Shown: positions 1 through 6,954 of the stretch, in pieces
Layout of the letters: the number at the start of each line of letters is the position of its first letter
Numbering within the stretch: the first letter of the stretch is position 1
Assembly: GCA_015222065.1 (NCBI GenBank)
Contig: JADFUQ010000180.1
Location: 1-9,175, forward strand
Length of the DNA stretch: 9,175 nucleotides
Direction of reading: 5' to 3'
Source of the DNA: Bacteroidota bacterium
GTDB lineage: Bacteria; Bacteroidota; Bacteroidia; Bacteroidales; VadinHA17
The notes under the pieces: generated by a model
Database searches by the model: none
What the model saw: the letters and a program-made list of their open reading frames with translations, nothing else
What the model was told of the DNA's origin: nothing
Program-made: the position numbers and the translations under genes

Positions 1-462
1 CCTGAAATTACCCGTTTTTTAGGTGAATATGATCACATTGAAATTATCGGGCGGGGACCTTCATATTCTTCGGTCCTTCAGGGGGCTTTAATGTTCAAAG
101 AAGCAGTACGAATTCCTGCCGGGGGTATCCTTGGAGGTGAGTTCAGGCACGGACCAATGGAAATGGTAAAAGAAGGATTCAGGGCAATTGTTTTTGCACC
201 TGAAGGTAACACTTTTGATCAAAGTATTAAAATGGCTCTTGATATTGCCAGATTTAAAGGGAAAGTTATTCTGATAACCAATTCAGATATTAAATTTTCC
301 GAACCCAATATTCATGTTTTCAGGATATCAGTTAAAGATGAATATTTGTTTGCAATCGGTGGTATTATACCCTTGCAATTCATTGTCAATTTCCGTGCTA
401 TTGATCTTGGACTTAAGCCCGGATATTTTACAAGGGGTGCAAAAATAACAAAAGTGGAATAA
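1..462 (+). CDS. SIS-domain amino-sugar-phosphate isomerase/deaminase, C-terminal part (5' truncated)
   Basis: The frame is open from base 1 to the TAA at 460-462, so the start lies upstream of the window; 153 residues are visible. They match the second SIS (sugar isomerase) domain of the GlmS/AgaS/FrlB/NagB-II group: GRGPSYSS at visible residues 17-24 is the phosphate-binding loop, followed by a KEAVRIPA segment (33-40) and GEFRHGPMEM (46-55), the family's conserved E-x-x-HGP block. Such proteins are cytoplasmic and isomerise or deaminate amino-sugar or fructosamine 6-phosphates. The glutaminase half of a true GlmS cannot be assessed because the N-terminus is missing. The gene ends nine bases before the permease ATG, and the kinase two genes downstream could make its sugar-phosphate substrate. 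A catabolic glucosamine-6-phosphate deaminase (NagB-II type) or related deglycase fits the context better than biosynthetic GlmS, but that is inference. The family call is firm; the exact reaction is open. Confidence -1.
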   Translation, partial: PEITRFLGEYDHIEIIGRGPSYSSVLQGALMFKEAVRIPAGGILGGEFRHGPMEMVKEGFRAIVFAPEGNTFDQSIKMALDIARFKGKVILITNSDIKFSEPNIHVFRISVKDEYLFAIGGIIPLQFIVNFRAIDLGLKPGYFTRGAKITKVE

Positions 463-471
463 ATATAATTG

Positions 472-1686
472 ATGAAAAAAAAGAAGACTCACTGGTACTT
501 AATTACCATTACAGTCTTAATGTATATATCATTCGGACTGCTTACATCAGTGATCGGTGTAATAATTGACAGGTTCCAGATACAATATAACGTATCTCTG
601 AAAATTGCTGCCTTATTACCCTTTGCATTCTACCTGTCTTACGGATTACTTTCCATTCCTTTTGGATTAACAATGGATAGGATCAGCGCCCGGTTTGTTC
701 TTCTGCTCGGAATGATACTGATGACTCTTGGTAGTTTTCTTTTTTACTTTAGTAGTAATTATCTTATTGTCATCTTTATGATATTCTTAACAGGAGCAGG
801 AGTCACAGCTATTCAAACGGCCGGAAATCCTTTTATCCGGGAATTAGATGCACCGAAAAGATACACGGCTAATCTGACTATTATCATTGGCATCGGTGCT
901 CTTGGATATGCTATTAGCCCCATATTATTACCTCTGATAGAGTCCGCCGGACTTTCATGGAATACCGTTTATTTAATTTTTGGAATAATAAATTCCATTC
1001 TGTTATTTTTACTTATCATCGCGAAATTTCCGGAAATAAGCCTCTCTGTTGAAGAAAAAATTCAGTCTTCAGTTACCCGGAAGCTTTTAAGAAACCCACT
1101 AATTATCACCTATGCGCTAGGTATTTTTCTTTATGTCGGCGCTGAAGTTGGGACTTCCTCTTATATTGTCACTTTTATGGGAAAAATACATGGCGTAGGA
1201 CCTAATGAATCTCTTTGGGAAGAAGGTACTTTTTTTGCTTCGGCTTTCCCTTCCATTTCTGCATTGGTTGTGGCGGCATTCTGGCTGTTTCAAGCTATAG
1301 GACGTCTGATAATTGGTCCGATGATGAAGTTCATTAAGCCACGCAAGATCTTTATAATTCACAGCCTTTTAACCTGTGTCACTCTTATAATTACAATTTA
1401 CAGCCCAAAGGAAATTGCTTTTGTCGGCTTTGCCCTGGTAGGATATTTTACATGTGCTTCTTTTACTTCAATTTTTAGCGCTACCATACAAAGCTTTGAT
1501 GAAAACCATGGTGCCATATCCGGAATTTTATGTACAGCAATTGTAGGTGGTGCTTTCTTAGGATTTCTCGTTGGTTTTATCGGAGACCTGATAAACTTAC
1601 AAGTAGCCATGCTTATTAATGTTCTGGCATTCTTATACGTGTTTGCACTTGCAATATGGGGAAAAGGTAAACTTAATATTGCATGA
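472..1686 (+). CDS. FHS-family sugar:H+ symporter (MFS, FucP-like)
   Basis: A 404-residue, strongly hydrophobic protein of the length and pattern expected for 12 membrane helices, with a basic N-terminus (MKKKK). It belongs to the fucose/galactose:H+ symporter branch of the major facilitator superfamily. QTAGNP at residues 115-120 corresponds to the family's QxxxNP motif, and the following YTANLT...GYAISP stretch matches its conserved RLN...G...P region. YVGAEVGTSSYIV (221-233) is the hallmark opening of the C-terminal half, and QAIGRLIIGPMMKFIKPRK (274-292) the conserved GR...P loop. Role: proton-driven uptake of a monosaccharide or small oligosaccharide across the inner membrane. An in-frame TTG at 469 precedes the ATG at 472; I chose ATG because no Shine-Dalgarno site favours TTG. 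The last codons overlap the kinase start (ATGA at 1683-1686), so uptake and phosphorylation are probably translationally coupled. The transported sugar cannot be read from the sequence; an amino sugar is likely from the neighbours. Confidence -1.
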   Translation: MKKKKTHWYLITITVLMYISFGLLTSVIGVIIDRFQIQYNVSLKIAALLPFAFYLSYGLLSIPFGLTMDRISARFVLLLGMILMTLGSFLFYFSSNYLIVIFMIFLTGAGVTAIQTAGNPFIRELDAPKRYTANLTIIIGIGALGYAISPILLPLIESAGLSWNTVYLIFGIINSILLFLLIIAKFPEISLSVEEKIQSSVTRKLLRNPLIITYALGIFLYVGAEVGTSSYIVTFMGKIHGVGPNESLWEEGTFFASAFPSISALVVAAFWLFQAIGRLIIGPMMKFIKPRKIFIIHSLLTCVTLIITIYSPKEIAFVGFALVGYFTCASFTSIFSATIQSFDENHGAISGILCTAIVGGAFLGFLVGFIGDLINLQVAMLINVLAFLYVFALAIWGKGKLNIA

Positions 1687-2597
1687 TAGAATATAACAAA
1701 ATGACACGAAAAGCAATTCTTGGAGTTGACCTTGGCGGAACGAAAATTATGAGTGGTCTTGTTACACCCAAAGGGAAAATTCTTGGGAAACCCTGTACCA
1801 TACCCACTGGGGGTAATGATTCTGAAAAGGTTATTATCAACCGGATTTTTAACTCTATAGAAAAAACATTGAGCAATGCCCGGTTAAAAATAACAGACAT
1901 TTCAGGAATAGGAATTGGTGCAACAGGTCCTTTGGATATGAAGGAAGGACTTATTCTGGAATGCCCATTTCTTCCCACATTAAACTATTTTCCATTAAAA
2001 AAAACTATTCATGAAAGATTTGATATCCCTGTTTTTCTGGATAATGATGCCAATTGTCTTATCCTTGGAGAATGTTATTTCGGAGCGGGAAGCGGACATG
2101 AAATAGTTATGGGATATACACTTGGTACCGGTCTGGGATGTGCAACAGTGATCAACAAAAAGATTTTTTTGGGAGCAACCCAGCATGCGTGCGAGGTCTG
2201 GCCTTCACCATATCAAAATGAGACAATTGAATATTTCGTGTCCGGCAGGGGCGTCAGCCGAATGTATAGAAAATTATCCGGTAAAAAAAAATCTGCTTTG
2301 GAAATTGCACAACTGGCGTACAATGGTGATAAACCCGCCAAACGAACCTGGGAACAATTTGGCGAACACCTGGCATATGCTATATCCTGGGGAATAAATA
2401 CAATTGATCCTGATATTGTAATTTTAGGAGGATCCATTGCCAATGCCATGGACTTATTCGCACCTGCAATGGAGCAATTTCTGCGCAAATATCTTTGTCC
2501 TCTTCCCGCGGAGAAAACAAAAGTGGTTACTGCCCAATTGGGAGACTATTCCGGACTAATCGGAGCGGCATGTCTCGTTTTGCAGGAAAAAAACTAA
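1683..2597 (+). CDS. ROK-family sugar kinase lacking the canonical zinc motif
   Basis: This 304-residue protein has the usual ROK kinase length and fold markers: the ATP phosphate loop DLGGTK (16-21), GIGATGPLD (77-85), the catalytic-base region DNDAN (120-124, D122 probably the base), a second phosphate loop YTLGTGLG (145-152), and the adenosine-binding segment IVILGGSIA (255-263). It should phosphorylate an imported hexose or N-acyl/amino hexose at O6 in the cytoplasm. Most ROK kinases continue with a GE-x-GH element and a CxCGxxGCxE zinc cluster; here GATQHACEVWPSPYQ (164-178) leads straight to the VSGRG helix (186-190) and the cysteine cluster is absent. I believe zinc-free ROK subgroups exist, so this need not mean inactivity. 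There is no N-terminal helix-turn-helix, so it is a kinase and not a ROK repressor. Start: ATG 1683 overlaps the permease stop by four bases, which supports coupling; an in-frame ATG at 1701 is the alternative. The sugar specificity is not determinable by eye. Confidence -1.
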   Translation: MIEYNKMTRKAILGVDLGGTKIMSGLVTPKGKILGKPCTIPTGGNDSEKVIINRIFNSIEKTLSNARLKITDISGIGIGATGPLDMKEGLILECPFLPTLNYFPLKKTIHERFDIPVFLDNDANCLILGECYFGAGSGHEIVMGYTLGTGLGCATVINKKIFLGATQHACEVWPSPYQNETIEYFVSGRGVSRMYRKLSGKKKSALEIAQLAYNGDKPAKRTWEQFGEHLAYAISWGINTIDPDIVILGGSIANAMDLFAPAMEQFLRKYLCPLPAEKTKVVTAQLGDYSGLIGAACLVLQEKN

Positions 2598-2604
2598 CTT
2601 AGTC

Positions 2605-2608
2605 AGGA
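2605..2608 (+). promoter_or_regulatory. Weak Shine-Dalgarno-like AGGA before the CE7-like esterase
   Basis: AGGA sits ten bases upstream of ATG 2619 in the 21-base gap after the kinase stop. It is the only purine-rich ribosome-binding candidate I noted before the genes of this window, and it favours ATG 2619 over the in-frame ATG at 2646. A-rich leaders without Shine-Dalgarno sites are common in Bacteroidota, so its weight is limited. Confidence -1.
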
Positions 2609-2618
2609 ATAAAAAGAA

Positions 2619-3977
2619 ATGAATAAAATAACTAAAATAAACAAAATGAAAACACTAACAATCTCCAATGGTACTGCTTTTATTAAGAAAAAAGGATTGA
2701 TATCACTTTTAATAGTTACAACTTTTCTGATTCTACCTAATTCTATTCAGAAAGCAAGTGCTCAGCCCCGATTGTCTTATATTAAGATATTAGTGGCGCC
2801 TGACCATCCTGACTGGAACTACAAGGTTGGTGAAACTGCAATCTTTAATATTTCCGTACTGAAATCGAACATACCTATGAAGGATGTGAAAATCTCGTAT
2901 GAAATACAGCCTGACAGAATGTCCCCTGTTCAATCAGGGACTACAAATCTTGCTAAAGGTTGTGGCCAACTTAAAGAGAAACTGGATAAACCGGGATTCC
3001 TGAGATGTGCTATAACGGTAGAGTATGATGGCCGTACTTATACTGAATATGCAACTGCAGCTTTTGACCCATTCAAAATTAAGCCAACAACAAACCTGCC
3101 TGACGATTTTCTTGTTTTTTGGAAAAGCGCGAAAGAAGAACTTGCGAAAGTACCGGTTGAAGCAAAAGTCACTCTTTTACCGGAAAAATGCACTGAGAAG
3201 GTTAATACATACGAAGTGAATATTGCTAACATAACCGGCAGGGTGTATGGAATTTTATGTATTCCTAAGAAAAGCGGAAAATATCCGGCTATGCTTCAAG
3301 TACCAGGGGCAGGTGCACGCCCTTATGAAGGAAATATTGATATGGCTGAACGGGGAATAATTACATTGCAAATAGGTATTCACGGTGTTCCGGTTATTAT
3401 GAACAGGGAGGTTTATGGTAATATGATGGGAGCTGCCATACATAATTATCCGACTATCAACCTGGATGATAAGGACAGGTACTATTATAAACGCGTTTAC
3501 CTCGCATGTGTCAGAGCTGTGGATTACATTTTTTCCCTGCCGGAATTCGACGGAGAAACCTTAGCTGTATATGGAGGCAGCCAGGGAGGCGGTCTTTCAA
3601 TTATTACCGCGGGACTTGATAACAGGATTAAGTATCTTGGGGTTTTCTATCCTGCTCTCTGCGATTTAACAGGTTACCTTCATGACAGAGCCGGAGGCTG
3701 GCCTCATCTTTTTAAGGATGATTTTACCCGAAAACCGGATAAAATTGAAACTTCAAAGTACTATGATGCCGTCAACTTTGCACGTTTTATTACAGTCCCC
3801 GGATTTTATTCTTCCGGGTATAACGACAGAGTTTGCCCGCCAACTTCCATGTTTTCTGCTTATAATACTATTACAGCCCCAAAGGAATTTTTTATTGTCC
3901 CGGAAACCGAACACTTTACTTTCCCGGAACAAAGAGAAAAAATGTACGACTGGTTAGCAAGGAAATTATTAAAATAG
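2619..3977 (+). CDS. Exported CE7-like (AXE1) acetyl esterase
   Basis: A 452-residue exported alpha/beta hydrolase. A basic N-terminus and hydrophobic core (about residues 26-41) end in KASAQ, giving a signal peptidase I site after A48. Residues about 52-150 form a beta-rich, Ig-like accessory domain (KVGETAIFNISVL, YEIQPD, PGFLRC). Residues about 155-452 resemble the acetylxylan esterase/cephalosporin deacetylase family CE7: LPDDFLVFW (160-168), the oxyanion-side VPGAGARPYEG (228-238), nucleophile S321 in GGSQGG, D403 in GYNDRVCPP and H432 in ETEHF form a complete triad. Predicted role: periplasmic or extracellular removal of acetyl or other small acyl groups from sugars. It lies 21 bases after the kinase and 4 before the sulfatase, so it should be co-transcribed with both. 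AGGA at 2605-2608 is a weak ribosome site for ATG 2619; the in-frame ATG at 2646 would give a more ordinary signal peptide. Confidence in the fold and triad is high; the acyl substrate is inferred. Confidence -1.
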   Translation: MNKITKINKMKTLTISNGTAFIKKKGLISLLIVTTFLILPNSIQKASAQPRLSYIKILVAPDHPDWNYKVGETAIFNISVLKSNIPMKDVKISYEIQPDRMSPVQSGTTNLAKGCGQLKEKLDKPGFLRCAITVEYDGRTYTEYATAAFDPFKIKPTTNLPDDFLVFWKSAKEELAKVPVEAKVTLLPEKCTEKVNTYEVNIANITGRVYGILCIPKKSGKYPAMLQVPGAGARPYEGNIDMAERGIITLQIGIHGVPVIMNREVYGNMMGAAIHNYPTINLDDKDRYYYKRVYLACVRAVDYIFSLPEFDGETLAVYGGSQGGGLSIITAGLDNRIKYLGVFYPALCDLTGYLHDRAGGWPHLFKDDFTRKPDKIETSKYYDAVNFARFITVPGFYSSGYNDRVCPPTSMFSAYNTITAPKEFFIVPETEHFTFPEQREKMYDWLARKLLK

Positions 3978-3981
3978 AAAT

Positions 3982-6903
3982 ATGAACAACTTACTAAAAT
4001 CGCTTAACAGCGCTGTAATTATCTTTTTAGCTCTTACCACGGTTATCCTGACATCAGGTTGCTCCGGAAAAGAGGAAAAACAGCCAAATATTCTTTTTGC
4101 CATAGCTGATGACTGGTCATGGCCACATGCCGGCATTGCCGGAGCAAAAGGAATTGAGACACCTGCCTTTGATCGTGTAGCTACTGAAGGAGTATTATTC
4201 ACGAATGCTTATTGCTCTGCTCCATCTTGTACTCCTTCCCGTGGAGCTGTTCTGACGGGTCAATACCACTGGCGACTGGAAGAAGGAGGCAATCTGTGGA
4301 GTACCCTGCAAAAGAAATTTGTTTCCTATCCTGAAATACTTGAAAATAATGGATATTATACCGGGTATACCGGTAAAGGATGGAGCCCGGGGATAATTGA
4401 AAAGGGAGGAAGAGAGCAAAATCCGGCAGGTAAGGCATTTAAAAAGCTTAAAAATGAATCACCCGGTCATATCAGTGATATTGACTATGCCGGTAATTTC
4501 AGGGAATTTCTTAAAAGCAGACCTTCGGATCAGCCTTTTTGCTTCTGGTATGGAAGCTATGAACCGCATTTGCCATATGATAAAGATATAGGGCTCAAAT
4601 CAGGCAAAAACCCGGAAGATGCCCTGGTCCCACCCTGCCTGCCGGATAACGAAACGGTAAGACTGAACATCCTGGATTATTACTTCGAGATTGAATGGTA
4701 CGACAGGCACCTGGAAGAAATGATAGCAGCACTGGAGGAAACAGGGGAACTTGAAAACACCATTATCATTTGTACATCTGACAATGGAATGCCCTTCCCG
4801 AGATGTAAAAGTAATATGTACGATTTTGGTACGCGAATGCCTCTTGCTATTCGCTGGGGCACTAAAGTGAAAGGAGGACGGGTAGTAGCCGAATTTGTCA
4901 GCCTTACCGACCTGTCCCCTACTATATTGGAAGCAGCAGGTTTAGACATCCCGGATCAAACAACCGGAAAAAGCCTAATGAACATTCTTCTCTCTGAAAA
5001 ATCAGACCAGGTGGACAACGAGCGCAATCACGTACTCCTTGGCAAGGAGAGACATGCATGGGTACGAAAAGGTGGACTTGGATATCCTATGCGCGCAATC
5101 CGTACAAAAGACTTTCTGTATATTATTAACTTCGAACCTGACCGCTGGCCGGCTGGTGATCCTAAAGGTTATGAATCATCAGACCCCAAAAGGCCATACG
5201 GTGATATTGATAATTCTCCAACCAAACGTTTCATGATGGAAAACAAAGAGGACCCCGTAGTGAATAAATTATACCAACTGGCTTTCCTGAAACGACCGTC
5301 TGAAGAGTTATATGATCTGAAAAAAGACCCGGGTCAACTAAAAAACGTGGCAGGTTTGCCTGATTATCAAAAGGATAGAGAAAAACTCCGGAAGCAGCTT
5401 CTTGATGAACTCATAGAAACAGATGATCCGAGGATTATGGGTAAAGGAGATATGTTTGACAAATACCCATATTACAATAAAGGATTTGAACCTGAAATGT
5501 ACTTTGACTCACTGGCAATATACATAGCTCAGGGCACTATGGCAGGAGAAGTCACTGAAAACAGTGTAATTCTTCAATCCAGACTGACTAAATCTGAAAA
5601 AGTACAAAATGAAGACATCATGGGGAAAGAAGGTATTGCCCGGTTTGAAATTGATACTTTACCGGATTTCAGCCATCCTGTTTATTCATCATGGAAACTG
5701 GCAAATTCTGATAACGATTTTATTATTAAGGTTAAAGTGAAAAATCTTAAGCCAGCCACCCGCTATTTTTACAGACTGGAATATGGCATAACAGGTACAT
5801 ACACCAAGTACGGGGAAGTCAATAGTTTCACCACACTCCCGGGTAAAAATTCAGAAAAAGAGGTAAGCCTTGTGATAGTAACAGGCATGAACTATTCAAG
5901 ATTCCATTATGGGATCAATGGGACCAGGGAAAATCCGGGAACTCGAATGTATACAGGTCAAAATAAAAACCTGGGGTATCCGGCTCTGGCAACAATAGCT
6001 CAAATGAAACCTGATTACTTCATTGGTACGGGGGATAATGTTTACTACGATTATCCAAAACAAAACAGAGCCAGGACAAAAGAGGAAATGCGACATAAGT
6101 GGCATGAGCAGTTTGCTCAGCCCGGATACATTGAACTATTCAGTAACGTTGGCACTTACTGGGAAAAAGACGATCATGATTACCGGTTCAACGACTGCGA
6201 TACAACCGGTACGGAAGAGCCGGGTCATACATTGGGGAAACAGATATTCCTTGAACAGGTTCCTGTTGTTGACCCGGATAGCCCAAAAGCAAAGACATAC
6301 CGCACTTACCGCCTTAATAAAAACCTTCAGATCTGGTTCACTGAAGGTCGTGATTACCGTAGCCCCAACTCTATGTCCGATGGTCCGGATAAATCCTTGT
6401 GGGGAAAGGAACAATTTGCCTGGTTAAAAAAAACACTTCTGAAAAGTGATGCAATATTTAAAATACTTATCTCTCCTACCCCATTGGTTGGTCCTGACGA
6501 TTCATATAAAACCGATAATCATACAAACATAAATGGATTCAGATACGAAAGAGATCAATTCTTTTTTTGGTTAAAAGAAAATGGATTCATTGGGAATAAT
6601 TTTTTTATTGCATGTGGTGACAGGCATTGGCAATATCATTCAATTGACCCTTCAGGGATTGAAGAATTCTCCTGTGGAGCCCTGGTGGATGCAAATTCCA
6701 GGGCAGGCCGTTTACCGGGCGATCCGGAGTCAACCGATCCGGAAGCTACTATCAAACAACCCTATGTACAAGGAGAAGGAGAGGAATCAGGCGGATTCCT
6801 GCATGTTAAAGTATATGTTAATGAAGACATTCCAACACTTCATCTCACATATAATGATGAAAAAGGAACAGTATTATATCAGATTGAAAAGCTTTCAAAA
6901 TAA
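3982..6903 (+). CDS. Lipoprotein sulfatase (SGSH-like S1) fused to PhoD-like metallophosphoesterase
   Basis: One uninterrupted 973-codon frame, about twice normal sulfatase length. A lipobox-like TSGC puts the lipidated cysteine at C27, followed by GKEEK, resembling the Bacteroidota surface-export signal. Residues about 34-485 are a family S1 sulfatase: metal ligands D43/D44 (IADDW), CTPSR at 83-87 with C83 the residue converted to formylglycine, TGKGW (130-134), EPHLP (194-198), SDNG (266-269) and K276. The wording around SDNGMPFPR and the EELYDLKKDP segment resembles N-sulfoglucosamine sulfohydrolases, so N-sulfated glucosamine is a reasonable substrate guess. From about 508, IAQGTMAGEVTENSVILQSR starts a PhoD N-terminal beta domain. 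The metallophosphoesterase follows (about 626-930): GDNVYYD (684-690), DDHD (730-733), EGRDYRSPN (788-796) and GDRHW (879-883). The usual PhoD SCQ cysteine is replaced by TGMNYS (634-639). Both halves look catalytically intact. It follows the CE7-like esterase by four bases. A phosphatase or phosphodiesterase role for the second half is inference. Confidence -1.
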   Translation: MNNLLKSLNSAVIIFLALTTVILTSGCSGKEEKQPNILFAIADDWSWPHAGIAGAKGIETPAFDRVATEGVLFTNAYCSAPSCTPSRGAVLTGQYHWRLEEGGNLWSTLQKKFVSYPEILENNGYYTGYTGKGWSPGIIEKGGREQNPAGKAFKKLKNESPGHISDIDYAGNFREFLKSRPSDQPFCFWYGSYEPHLPYDKDIGLKSGKNPEDALVPPCLPDNETVRLNILDYYFEIEWYDRHLEEMIAALEETGELENTIIICTSDNGMPFPRCKSNMYDFGTRMPLAIRWGTKVKGGRVVAEFVSLTDLSPTILEAAGLDIPDQTTGKSLMNILLSEKSDQVDNERNHVLLGKERHAWVRKGGLGYPMRAIRTKDFLYIINFEPDRWPAGDPKGYESSDPKRPYGDIDNSPTKRFMMENKEDPVVNKLYQLAFLKRPSEELYDLKKDPGQLKNVAGLPDYQKDREKLRKQLLDELIETDDPRIMGKGDMFDKYPYYNKGFEPEMYFDSLAIYIAQGTMAGEVTENSVILQSRLTKSEKVQNEDIMGKEGIARFEIDTLPDFSHPVYSSWKLANSDNDFIIKVKVKNLKPATRYFYRLEYGITGTYTKYGEVNSFTTLPGKNSEKEVSLVIVTGMNYSRFHYGINGTRENPGTRMYTGQNKNLGYPALATIAQMKPDYFIGTGDNVYYDYPKQNRARTKEEMRHKWHEQFAQPGYIELFSNVGTYWEKDDHDYRFNDCDTTGTEEPGHTLGKQIFLEQVPVVDPDSPKAKTYRTYRLNKNLQIWFTEGRDYRSPNSMSDGPDKSLWGKEQFAWLKKTLLKSDAIFKILISPTPLVGPDDSYKTDNHTNINGFRYERDQFFFWLKENGFIGNNFFIACGDRHWQYHSIDPSGIEEFSCGALVDANSRAGRLPGDPESTDPEATIKQPYVQGEGEESGGFLHVKVYVNEDIPTLHLTYNDEKGTVLYQIEKLSK

Positions 6904-6954
6904 AAATTATCTGAATCCTCTATTTTTTATTATAATTTAAAACCTGCTAAAACC
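6904..6954 (+). other. AT-rich intergenic gap between sulfatase fusion and last hydrolase
   Basis: This is the longest gap between genes of the cluster. It holds an AT-only inverted repeat, AAATTAT (6904-6910) against ATAATTT (6932-6938), with a 21-base loop. The stem has no G-C pairs and no following T-run in a terminator arrangement, so it would hardly stop transcription. I see no TAnnTTTG promoter element. Read-through from the upstream genes is the simplest view. Confidence -1.

Noticed and set aside
6023..6427. 134-codon plus-strand frame inside the sulfatase-PhoD gene
   Set aside because: It is an out-of-phase shadow over conserved PhoD sequence, with no recognisable motif.
3982..6903. 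Possibility that the sulfatase and PhoD parts are two genes or a frameshift artefact
   Set aside because: The frame is continuous without a stop, and the linker (about residues 486-508) is short, with no export signal at the start of the PhoD part, which a stand-alone exported protein would need.
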